This document shows, in pieces, positions 9,691 through 17,634 of a stretch of DNA of 24,500 nucleotides. Within the stretch, counting starts at the first letter, position 1. Every line of letters starts with the position of its first letter. Made by a program: the position numbers and the translations under genes. The notes below the pieces were generated by a model. It was not told the DNA's origin and did no database searches. It saw nothing but the letters and a program-made list of their open reading frames with translations. The DNA comes from Mesostigma viride (taxonomy: Eukaryota > Streptophyta > Mesostigmatophyceae > Mesostigmatales > Mesostigmataceae): positions 1,134,677-1,159,176 of the forward strand of contig RPFO01000082.1 of NCBI GenBank assembly GCA_009746045.1, read 5' to 3'.

Positions 9691-9895
9691 AGCGTCTTTT
9701 TCTATTTTTAGCGCGTTACCGGTGCCCTGTGGGGGCTACTACCCCCCCCAAGTGGCTGGAAAATTTTTTTTTTATCATATTAATGGTCCCCAATCATCAT
9801 TGGATTTTTAGCACATGCATAGGTATGGTTTCCAGAAAAGTGCCCTTTAGGGGTGTCCCCTCCCCTTAATTTAATTTAACCAGGGTTCACCCACA

Positions 9896-10230
9896 ATTAA
9901 TTAATTAATTAATTAGACTCGTGCTCCCGTTGGGGAGTCACGGAGCATTAACCCCGATGGATGGATGGGTGGGTGCAAACTGTCCTACTGGTCTATGCTA
10001 TCTACATCAGCTACCTACGACATCTATCTAACAGCATTACTAACAACAACATCTATCTATACAGCACTGGCGTGCCTCCCACGGGCTTGCACACGCGGGC
10101 GCTTCCCCACAGGGGGGGGCTCGTTGTCCTCTATGACCTGGGCCCACTTGGCCTTGTCCATCATCTTCTTCCAAATCACGGAGAGGCCTAGCTGCCCCCC
10201 ATGTCCTCGTCTTTTACCCATACTAGGATG
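9896..10230 (-). mobile_element. LINE family B 3' end (C-terminus, 3' UTR, short CATC tract, tail)
   Basis: On the minus strand an ORF end (10057 to about 10230) reads VIWKKMMDKAKWAQVIEDNE followed by PPPVGKRPRV. It resembles the LINE A C-terminus (QDKTRWQKIVKAH, then PVGKPPPPKRR) in spacing and charge, so B is a relative of A. The 3' UTR then contains CCAGTAGGACAGTTTGCACC, a very short (CATC)n tract and GGGGTTAATGCTCCGTGACT. It ends with a CTCCC-CAAC-GGGAG hairpin (9924-9937) and a TAATTAATTAATT tail. The upstream limit near 10230 is approximate. It lies tail to tail with the LINE B insertion ending at 2728, with LINE A inserted between. Confidence 0.75.
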
Positions 10231-10231
10231 T

Positions 10232-10352
10232 GCCGAACTCTGAAACTCTGAAATTCTCAAAATTCTCACTTTTAATCATTAAAGTCATATATACCATATA
10301 CAGAGATATACACTTAAAATTTCTCAAAGAGACAACTAGCGAGGCCAGAAAT
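10232..10352. other. AT-rich stretch downstream of the Rep gene, possible element end
   Basis: The stretch GAACTCTGAAACTCTGAAATT followed by CTCAAAATTCTCA (about 10235-10268) is composed of short CTCTGAA/ATTCTCA units. A loosely related inverted form (GAGAATTCGAGAACTGAGAA) occurs at 13636-13655, on the other side of the Rep gene. If these are element termini, the Rep-bearing element would be about 3.4 kb. The match is imperfect and low complexity. Confidence 0.25.
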
Positions 10353-12847
10353 TTATGTGTGAAACGCTATGTCAGAGTCGGAGTCGGATGACAACATGAT
10401 ATCAGGGTCATCCTTATTCCGTTCGTCACGCAGGACTTTGTCAATTAAGGAGTTGCTCATCTGTTAATTCGTCATCACCACGAGGGGGCTTTCGCACCTC
10501 TTCGATGATGGCATCTATGTCAAAATAGCCAGACCCTGGTGGCTCTTCTGTGCGTGCTGCACGTTCTTGGCGTTGAGCCGCGCGTGCATCAGGAAAAACT
10601 GCATCTACCTCATCTGAATCAAAGTATCGCTCACGCGGATTGAAAAGGGCCCTTTCGAGCCCACGTGCTATAGCTGACAACGAATGTTCACCAAGTCTGG
10701 GTTCAACCATGATCTCGAATGCAGCTTGTACACGAGGATAATCAAGACCCCTACCCATCAGAAACCTAGCATCTAGAGAGTATCGGCCCGTCTTGAACAT
10801 GTGGGCCATTGTTTTAATGCAGGTTTGGACGCAAGCTAATACTATTGTGGTGCTTAAACCAGTACACAGCAGCACGTTCGAGTAAATTGTAGGCGGTCAA
10901 GCAGCACCGTCCCTTGAGAGTGGGGGACCCATGAAGTAAATATTCTATCCGGCCTTCTTCTTTCTCGTCCTCATCAATGCCGTGGCAATACAAGATCTGG
11001 AACCCTTCTTGCTCTTCCGACTTCAGCAAATAGCCTATCATCCCAGAATAATTCAACTTGTGGCTATAGGTTAACTTGGCGTGCCACGAGGCTTGGCTTG
11101 GTTTTGTCATGTTTCCCTTTTTCATCTATCGGTTCTCCCCACCCAAGTTCCTTCTTGAGCTTCAGTTTCACAGCATGGGCTGATGTAGCCTCAACATCGA
11201 TTAGCATGTGCACGTGCTTGTGCATTTCTAGTATATTCCTTCTTCCACAATTGACATGCCCTTGCCGCCATTGGCTACATGGAAGGCTTCAATCTTGCCA
11301 AGCTCATCGTCATTAAGATCACGAGCCCCCCCTGAAATGGAGATGTGGAGTGTCATATTCTTTAGCGGCGTGCGCCCACGTGCGTGCTTGGGTTGACGCA
11401 ATGGAATGAACTCGTCAGTTTCTTGAGCTTCTTCGTGCTGAGTTGCGGTGTTGTGTTCCTCATTGAGTGCAGCGTCCTCACGCTCTTGTAGATGTCGTCT
11501 CGCTTCTCTGTCATATACATTGCACATGCCAAGGAAAAATATATCGCACATTTTTAGCAAGAAGGGTGGTTAACACATTTTTAAAAAGAAGCGTTGAATA
11601 AAAGACATATTGGCGTATAATTTGGCAAGGAATTCCAATAAAAAAAATTACACAAGGAAGAGTGGCACCTTACCGCCCACGTTTTATCTTGCACGTCACG
11701 TGATTGCTGAGACCACGTTGGCTCTTGGCCACGAAGGGCGGCTCGCAACAGTTGCACCTCAAATTCTCATGCTTACTTGCCCCTGCTTCACCATCGCTGT
11801 CCTCGTCATCATCCGAAACACCGGCTTCATCATCTATGAATTTTACTTTTTTAGCCCGGCGTGGAGGGGGATCCTCTTCGTCAACCTCATCCCCTTCCTC
11901 CTCCTCTTCCCCTTCCTCTTCCCCTTCCTCCTCCTCTTCCGCTTCCTCTTCCCCTTCATCCTCCTCTTCCCCATCCTCTTCCTCATCCTCGGAGGCATCG
12001 TCTAAGATAGCATGTCGCCGGCGGCGCCGTCGCCTTGCTGCAACGTTTAAGTCAGGCACTACGTTGTCCTCCACTCTCTCCGGGTCCCGGTGTGGTGGAT
12101 CCAGTGAGTCCCGTTGCTGGGGATGAACAAGTAGGTCCGGCGTGGCTGTCGGTTGCTGGGCTGGCGTGGTCGTCATGGACAGGGTCGTCTTCTGGAGACG
12201 GCTCAAATGCAGGCGTTTTCTCATCGCATTCGTCAAAATTGAGGGCTCGTTTAGTCCCCTTGCCAGGCCGAGTCGACTTGCCGGCGTTTTGGTCTTGGCC
12301 ATGTTGTTTTGTGGACGTTTGTGTTGATGACGATGGGGTTACAGATGACCCACCCCCAGCAAGCTTGCCCGCTGCAGACAAAACGGAATTCAGTAATTCG
12401 TCCTCCTCCGCCTGGGACCCCGTCAGATCCACGCTATCCACCAAAGCGCATTTATTGATTGCGTTGGAGAGCAGGGGCCCTATTGTCTCAAGTGTGGACA
12501 GCACCTCATTTGTTGCATGTTTGACCATGCACCCCCTCCCACAGTTGTTCCTTTTTGCCCAAGGCGACTTTCAGCCGCTCTAGCGTCTTTAGTTGGGGCT
12601 CTACGGTTGTCTCGTACGCCTTTCGCACTTTCTCCTCGCAGGCCTTTTCCTCCCTTTCCTTGAGTTCATGATACCTTGCCTTAGCAGCATTTACATTCTT
12701 TGTTTGTACCTGTACACCTTCGTTGGCACGGTCCAGGTTAAGCTTTCTGTCTCTGATGGCGTTAGTTAAGTCGACTCGCTGCTTGTTTATTTTTCCAACG
12801 AGGTCCTTGAAGAGGTCTTGTTGCGCCAGATTTTTCATCGCCGCCAT
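10353..12847 (-). pseudogene. Rep-type HUH (Y1) rolling-circle endonuclease, broken; Replitron-like
   Basis: In order on the minus strand: an ATG at 12847 and a charged coiled-coil region (to about 12540); a Ser/Thr/Pro-rich linker with basic patches; an RRRRRRRR patch followed by a long Asp/Glu tract (about 12020-11870); and a zinc-finger-like CNCCEPPF..RGLSNHVTC (about 11695-11758, C-x2-C-x14-H-x2-C). The HUH endonuclease signature follows: motif I MTLHISIS (about 11337-11357), motif II KHVHMLID (HVH, about 11206-11220) and motif III GYLLK (Y-x2-K, 11021-11032). The spacings of about 40 and 58 residues suit Rep endonucleases. The C-terminal part is helical, then acidic (SSDSDSDIAFHT, stop at 10353). 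HUH Reps nick and religate DNA through the tyrosine. No helicase domain is seen. After removing one intron, about six frame breaks remain (near 12520, 12100, 11230, 11130, 10840, 10460), so this copy is probably dead or contains assembly indels. Confidence 0.72.
11508..11673 (-). other. Spliceosomal intron in the Rep-type gene
   Basis: On the minus strand the zinc-finger exon ends CG|GTAAGG at 11674/11673 and the next exon begins after TATATGACAG at 11508/11507. The donor leaves two bases of a codon and the acceptor supplies the third (CG+A, Arg), so the frame is kept from the finger into the exon carrying HUH motif I. A T-rich tract (ATATTTTTCCTT) precedes the acceptor. This is the one frame change in the gene that does not need an indel. 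Confidence 0.7.
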
Positions 12848-13207
12848 GGTCCCGGCCGCCTTTCGTTTCTTTTTATTCCCCTTCGTTCACACACCTATAT
12901 TCGCGTGTATCCTGTCAATCACATGAATCGTGACGCGTGGTCGGTCCTTCTGCCTTTGGTCTTCGTGCCCCGTTAGTAGCCAGCCAATCACACACGATGT
13001 AAGGTTCGTAACCGCAATCAGTTTCCAACGTGTCGGCCATTTCCATTAAATGATATCCCTGTAACCGCTATTCTGTAGATTGCAAGGTGTCAAAACCTCC
13101 ACCTGGACCTTACTGGGCCTGACGCCCGGAAGTGCCGAACTAATCGCCATCTACAATGTCCTAGAACTACGGTCCAATAGATATTCGGTTTGAAACTGAC
13201 AACTGCG
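12848..13207. other. Upstream region of the Rep-type gene, no gene seen
   Basis: This is pyrimidine-rich sequence directly upstream of the minus-strand ATG, then unique sequence. No promoter motif can be named with confidence, and no open frame here looks coding. Confidence 0.5.
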
Positions 13208-13436
13208 ACTCCCCCCCGGTGTAACACCGTTCCCCCCATTAAGGATTCGCTGATACTCATTTGCCCTCTCACCTCTTTGGTCCATAATTGGCTAATTTCC
13301 CCGATAACACCGTCCCCCCCCCACATAAGTGCGTTCCCCCCCTCGTTGTAACACCGTCCCCCCCCCCCCATAAATGCGTCCCTCCCCCCCATAAATGCGT
13401 CCCCCCCCGGTTGTAACACCGTCCCCCCACACGTAC
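13208..13436 (+). repeat. C-rich interspersed minisatellite
   Basis: Two short units alternate, each ending in a run of 6-12 C. Unit 1 is (GT)TGTAACACCGT + C-run (about 13218, 13302, 13343, 13410). Unit 2 is ATAARTGCGT + C-run (about 13325, 13370, 13391). On the minus strand the C-runs are G-runs of six or more, so G-quadruplex formation is possible. The minus-strand Gly-rich reading frames (LWGGGTHLW) are repeat artefacts. It lies about 360-590 bp upstream of the Rep-type gene start. Confidence 0.85.
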
Positions 13437-14511
13437 AGTACTTTCAACCGCAGCTCTGCCTTTTAACCGTCGAAAGCGCAAACGATCTAGAAAGTATCCG
13501 CGATTTCAGTACATGCCGTCACCCTTGACAGTTGTCGTACAATACTACATTAATTAACGCCAATAGAAATTCGCCTCCGAACATATATCTCGATAGAGCC
13601 ATGCCTCTTAATTAATCTCGGCCCCCGCCCTCTGAGAATTCGAGAACTGAGAACTCTGGAGCCAATTTTACCCCGACTAGCTGTTCTTTGCGGGCATGAT
13701 GCACAAGGTATTTGTAACTTTCACGTGTAATTTTTAACTATTTTTCCAATGAGATCGATTAGCATAGTACTCCGGACGTGGCATGCCCATGCGCATGACC
13801 CACAAGTGCTTACTTATTTATTATTGTTGGTCTAATTTGTTGTGCACGTACAGCTGAGTGAGATCAATGACGAGGCACTCTGCCACATGGCAGAGGCAGG
13901 CAATTAACTCACACGATGTACAAAAGCAACAAACAAATTCCTTCAAGGGACTCAACGACCATATACATTATTGATTCAATATGGGTTAACATGGCCCGTT
14001 GCTTTCCCCATGACCCGTTATTGCATTTTGTGACACTGACAAAGACACTATGTGCAGCCCCAGGGTCTGTCCTCATAAGATACATGTACCAACACGGGCA
14101 CAAATGGCAATAATACACTCTATCAATAACATCTATTTCTTTACACGCAAGAACATTTCCCGTTCTCCAGGGCACCATAAGCGCCTGGAGGAAAAGTTTA
14201 TATTATTGCACTCTACGTGGCCACTATCCATGTAAAAGCTCACGCAGCTCTCGCGGGGGCATGACTGTCTAACTTACTATCAACGCGACAACAAGAGCAG
14301 GCCAGAAAACTGGAGAATCCACATCATTGTAGCTCGAGCCTGCCATTATCTTATCTGCGTTTGTCGAGTCGTTCAGGATGCACATGACCAGTGACGGTTC
14401 TGATTGGACCACACAATCCTCTTTCTAATCGTGCTCCATAGTGGTTTGAATTCGTACGCACAACCCTACGCTGCACCATGGGATGCGAGGCGGCGCTGGC
14501 GGCAGCCCCCC
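13437..14511. other. Intergenic stretch downstream of MGAT2, no gene seen
   Basis: There is no open frame with convincing coding character. It contains TTAATTAA-type motifs (near 13550 and 13608) and a GAGAATTCGAGAACTGAGAA stretch (near 13636) that may be an element end. The minus-strand MGAT2 gene ends at 14512, so its 3' UTR should extend into the right part of this stretch. Confidence 0.55.
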
Positions 14512-16131
14512 TCACTTCTCATTGAGCACTTGCTTGCAGTGCATGTGGTCGTACGGGTGGCTCCAACCCCCATTTGCCTTGGCGATGTTACCCATGTAGT
14601 TGGTCCGCACCTGGAACCAGCCCAGGTATGCCCGCGGGAGCTCCCCCCCCTCGAGCTCCTCCTTTGGCAGCTGGCGCTTCCACTTGCCCATCATGCCATC
14701 ATAATCCACCAGCGACGGGTCGCAGCTAGCCTGCCCTTTGTAGATGAAGGGGTGCAACACGGAGCACACGCCCGTGTGCTGTATGCGCGGCAGCATGGGC
14801 GTGAGGAAGAGCCGGCCCTTGAGGATGCGCCGCACGGTCCAGTCCCAGTTGTAGTCGTCGTACGTGCAGAACGAGTCGACCGCGGGACGAAGCACGTCCG
14901 TCCAGAGCGTCCGGGGAATGCCGAACCCGACACTCGACAGTCGCGCGCTCTGGACCTCGCGTGCCGACCGCCAGACCTCCCTCACGTCACCTCCCAGGTT
15001 CACGCCGAGATTGTCCCGCCCGCTCGAGCGCCAGAACCGCAGCAGGTTGGGCAGGAAGGAGCAGAGCGACGGCGAGAGAATCGTGTCCTCCTCGACGAAG
15101 AAGGCAAAGTCCATGTCCGGCGGGATGGCGTCCTTGTCCCACACCTGGTGCATGAGCCACCAGATGTGGTGCTTCCCCCGCGTCACGCGGTACTCGCGGT
15201 TCTTGTCCTTGGACCTGCTCAGCGCATTGGCGGTGCTCAGGTCCATCTCGGGGGGCGGATGGTAGAGCCGTTTCGATATGAGGTGCGAGTAGCTCTCCAG
15301 CACCTCAGCCGTGGCGGCCGGCAGGTCCTTCTGAAGCGAGTCGACGGAGACCACGATGGGGATCTTGCGGAACATGCCACCTCTGAGGCCGTCTTTGTGG
15401 CTACTGGCAGACGCCCCCCCCCCAACGGGATCACGGGACCGGGAAGGCGATTCCTTGAGCACGCAGTCGAGCTCGTCCAGGCTGCGGAGCAGGCTGCGCA
15501 GGTAGGCGGGGCGCTGGCCACTCGACCAGACCACTATCGCGAACTCGATGGGCTTGGACGCGTCGCCCGCGACCGTGATGTCATTGGGGATGCTGAACTC
15601 TGTGTTTGAACGGGTAGGGACGGGGACGGTCTTGGCCGGGTCGACGCCCGTGAGGATCTGCCAGTAGCGGCTGCGGCCCCGGAGCACGGGGCCGGTCGGC
15701 ACAATCGCGCCGCGGGCGGCCAGTGACGCCGAGATGTCCCGGTTTTGGTCGTAGAGGGCGTTGACGGATCCCCGGAGCGGGATGAAATTGGTGAGGGATC
15801 CCAGCTGCGCGTGGGGCACGGGGGGAGGTTCTACCACGGGCGGATCGTCTTTGACAAAATTGTCGCCAGGTATAGCCTGGAAAGAACCCAGCTCGTCGAA
15901 TGGCTTGACTTCCTCCGTCTGAGCAACAGAGGCTACAGGATTGTGCAATACTACATTATCATGCCATCGCAAGCTCCCGTCCGTATCAATACGGTTTTGA
16001 TCATCCTCAGCGTCATTTGGATGTAGGCGTTGTAAGACTCCGATGTTTGAAAACAGAAACATGTATCCCAGAAATGGGAAAACCCCGAGTAAGGGGACGA
16101 ACTTCCGCAAGTGCCTGCCGGTGCGTCCCAT
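14512..16131 (-). CDS. MGAT2: Alpha-1,6-mannosyl-glycoprotein 2-beta-N-acetylglucosaminyltransferase (GnT-II, GT16)
   Basis: This enzyme adds a beta-1,2-GlcNAc from UDP-GlcNAc to the alpha-1,6 mannose arm of N-glycans in the medial Golgi, the step after GnT-I. The 539-residue frame is uninterrupted. Residues 1-10 are basic and about 11-33 are hydrophobic (FVPLLGVFPFLGYMFLF), a type II signal anchor. A variable stem follows to about residue 170. Catalytic-domain landmarks are QRPAYLRSLLRSL (start of the fold), KHHIWWLMHQVW, FVEEDTILSP with E347-E348-D349 (the metal/nucleotide-sugar site, EEDH in animals), SFCTYDDYNWDWT at about 421-432 (the GnT-II hallmark carrying the catalytic acid region), and a C-terminal NGGWSHPYDHMHC matching the GGWGDIRDHELC-type ending. 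It is longer than animal GnT-II (about 447 residues), mainly in the stem and an SRSRDPVGGGASASS insert coded by a 10-base C-run (15414-15423, plus strand). No intron is needed. The long plus-strand frame opposite it is a shadow. Confidence 0.93.
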   Translation of the reverse strand: MGRTGRHLRKFVPLLGVFPFLGYMFLFSNIGVLQRLHPNDAEDDQNRIDTDGSLRWHDNVVLHNPVASVAQTEEVKPFDELGSFQAIPGDNFVKDDPPVVEPPPVPHAQLGSLTNFIPLRGSVNALYDQNRDISASLAARGAIVPTGPVLRGRSRYWQILTGVDPAKTVPVPTRSNTEFSIPNDITVAGDASKPIEFAIVVWSSGQRPAYLRSLLRSLDELDCVLKESPSRSRDPVGGGASASSHKDGLRGGMFRKIPIVVSVDSLQKDLPAATAEVLESYSHLISKRLYHPPPEMDLSTANALSRSKDKNREYRVTRGKHHIWWLMHQVWDKDAIPPDMDFAFFVEEDTILSPSLCSFLPNLLRFWRSSGRDNLGVNLGGDVREVWRSAREVQSARLSSVGFGIPRTLWTDVLRPAVDSFCTYDDYNWDWTVRRILKGRLFLTPMLPRIQHTGVCSVLHPFIYKGQASCDPSLVDYDGMMGKWKRQLPKEELEGGELPRAYLGWFQVRTNYMGNIAKANGGWSHPYDHMHCKQVLNEK

Positions 16132-16591
16132 TGTGACAGGGCGAATTTGTCATAATGCGTAGATATCTACCTCCAACATCTTTCAAACATTGCTCCCCGC
16201 ACCTAGACGTGGAAAACTGACCTATCAGCCGGAGGAGACACTGCATACCGCAATACAGCTTTCAAGAAATGTAAACACGGCTAACCGACAGCAACGTTCA
16301 TCTCGAAGTGATGCCATTAATCTTGAAGGGATCTTGGAGAGAGAAATCTCTGGCTGTCAAGTCAAATCTAAGCTGCTTCTTACAGAAATTTTCGCTGCAG
16401 GTAATCACACGCCTGGGAGGCCTGTCTGCCATCGCAACCAGCACTCTCTGCATCGCGCACTCACGTCTCACAGGCTGTTGTTGCAGGTAGGTTGTTGTCC
16501 GTCGTGGTGGATCCCACGCGGCACGCCTTTGTTGATTCCCACTCATAGCCTGGGATTCAACTAACCTGTAACTTACCGGCCCTCGGGCCTC

Positions 16592-16633
16592 GGCCAAGAT
16601 AGAATCTCAGATGGCCAAGGTAGAATCTCTGAT
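16592..16633 (+). repeat. 21-bp tandem duplication
   Basis: GGCCAAGATAGAATCTCAGAT is followed immediately by the same 21 bases with two substitutions. Confidence 0.85.
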
Positions 16634-16660
16634 TCACACATGCGGCGTTCAGTACTTGAG

Positions 16661-16794
16661 TTGTTGTTGTTGTTGCCCCCACGTCGCTGACATGAGGGAT
16701 TCACTTGATTGTGTGTGAGTTGAGCTTATATTCCCGCGCCGGTGGGCGATGGTCCAACACAATATGCGGCGTGGATATCAACAACAACAACAAC
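16661..16794. repeat. Facing (GTT)n and (AAC)n tracts
   Basis: A TTGTTGTTGTTGTTG run at about 16661-16675 and a CAACAACAACAACAAC run at 16779-16794 are complementary, about 103 bases apart. A transcript could fold into a 15-bp stem. Each is preceded by a TGCGGCG motif, so a decayed duplication or inverted element is also possible. Confidence 0.6.
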
Positions 16795-17499
16795 CCTTAA
16801 TGTCAGAAAACGTGCTTTTCTTAAGTTATAAAAATAAGTAACCCTTGTTAACACCATACGGCTGAAGGACTAAAAATTCCAAAATTCCGTATGTAAAATG
16901 CTGCTATGTATCTACAGTGCTGTAAGCGGAACCGCAGGATAAAATGCAGCTATGTAGGAGGCAGGAGTAAAAAAGAGTTTAAACACGAAGAAGTAAAAAA
17001 ACACACGACTGTTCGTCTTCGGCTAGGGCAATTACTACAGAGATACGCATGCATGAGAGGGATTGAGGGTGCCGATATCGTGCCGACTCCGATAACACTG
17101 ATAATGTAATTGCCTACGTCCTAGCTACTACTGTGAGTACCTGGTCAACCTAATGCATTTTATCGACTGGACAATAAAACGTTACTATCTAGTATTCCAT
17201 GTGTAATGAGTTGTACGCGTCTGCAATCGGCATGGTTGAATGCGTCTGCAATTCACAGCATCCTGTTAGTAAACAGAGCCTGATGGGAAACCTCTCCCAG
17301 GTTTGATATTCGAAAGTCGACATGATGTTACTGATGTAGTTTTAGCCACAGCGCGGGTGCACATGTCCGACGGTGATGTCTCACAGACGACGAATGCGCA
17401 TAACCACATGGTGCTACGGCGTGTTCAATAGACGAGGACGCATCAGCGGCCATCGACCGTCCTAGTGCTGGACGTCGATTTTCCTTAGGCGGTTGCACT

Positions 17500-17634
17500 A
17501 TGGATGACGTCGAGTCTCTGCTATCGGTCTGGCTGGACCTCTATGCAGAGGCCACAGCAAACAGATTTGACTCTCCTATGTGGCTAGGATCTGGCATATC
17601 GGAGGCCCTTCAGCTTTCCGCCTGCATTGAACAG
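17500..17634 (+). CDS. Exon 1 of the unknown gene (with start codon)
   Basis: 45 codons from ATG to a CAG|GTATTT donor, phase 0. The product is acidic and helical (MDDVESLLSVWLDLYAEA, ending SEALQLSACIEQ). The only in-frame upstream context is AT-balanced intergenic sequence. Exon 2 (17745-17900, after TTATTGCAG) continues in the same phase with a basic stretch (SSKLRKGLRSRLEVILSTF) and ends at CCA|GTAAGT. Confidence 0.55.

Larger units (their letters stand above)
7580..9865. mobile_element. Inverted-repeat element in LINE tail, 2.3 kb, TTAA-flanked
   Basis: The left end GGGGACGGGACACCCC is matched in inverted orientation at the right end (GGGGTGTCCCCTCCCC, 9850-9865), with one mismatch over 16 bp. 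TTAA flanks both ends (7576-7579 and 9866-9869), but it sits in a (TTTAA)n tail, so the exact duplication is ambiguous. No transposase is recognised. Inside are a 26-bp perfect palindrome (7596-7621), short unconvincing open frames, and diverged 189-bp tandem repeats (about 9000-9690). It looks like a non-autonomous cut-and-paste element. It could be piggyBac-like from the TTAA, but terminal GGGG is not typical of that superfamily. Confidence 0.65.
2887..9877 (+). mobile_element. LINE family A insertion, split by two later insertions
   Basis: The element is bracketed by AACCAGGGTTCACC at 2873-2886 and again at 9878-9891, a 14-bp target-site duplication (the AA may belong to the tail). Its own sequence is 2887-4781, then 7328-7579, then a short tail remnant up to 9877. 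Joined at DNA level this gives a 5'-truncated LINE of roughly 2.15 kb ending in a (TTTAA)n tail. Two foreign blocks interrupt it. One is 4782-7314, which has its own 13-bp duplication. The other is 7580-9865, which sits within the tail. This assignment is inferred from matching duplications and from continuity with a second LINE A 3' end at 4824-5262. Confidence 0.78.
16132..17499. other. Intergenic region between two divergent genes
   Basis: The sequence lies between the MGAT2 start and the start of the plus-strand multi-exon gene, so it should contain both promoters. I cannot point to a TATA box or other element with confidence. It holds a 21-bp tandem duplication (16592-16633) and facing (GTT)n and (AAC)n tracts. 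The open frames here overlap on both strands and look non-coding. Confidence 0.6.

Noticed and set aside
10353-12847. Calling the HUH gene a Helitron or a virus genome
   Set aside because: There is one YxxK tyrosine, no recognisable helicase domain, a spliceosomal intron and a long host-like N-terminus. No capsid-like frame is nearby.
13090-13481. Gly-rich minus-strand frames with GGGGTHLW-type repeats
   Set aside because: They are translations of the C-rich minisatellite, in several overlapping frames, with no start context or conserved part.
14404-15609. 401-codon plus-strand frame opposite the glycosyltransferase
   Set aside because: It is a shadow of a GC-rich minus-strand gene that has clear GT16 motifs. 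The plus-strand product has no recognisable features.
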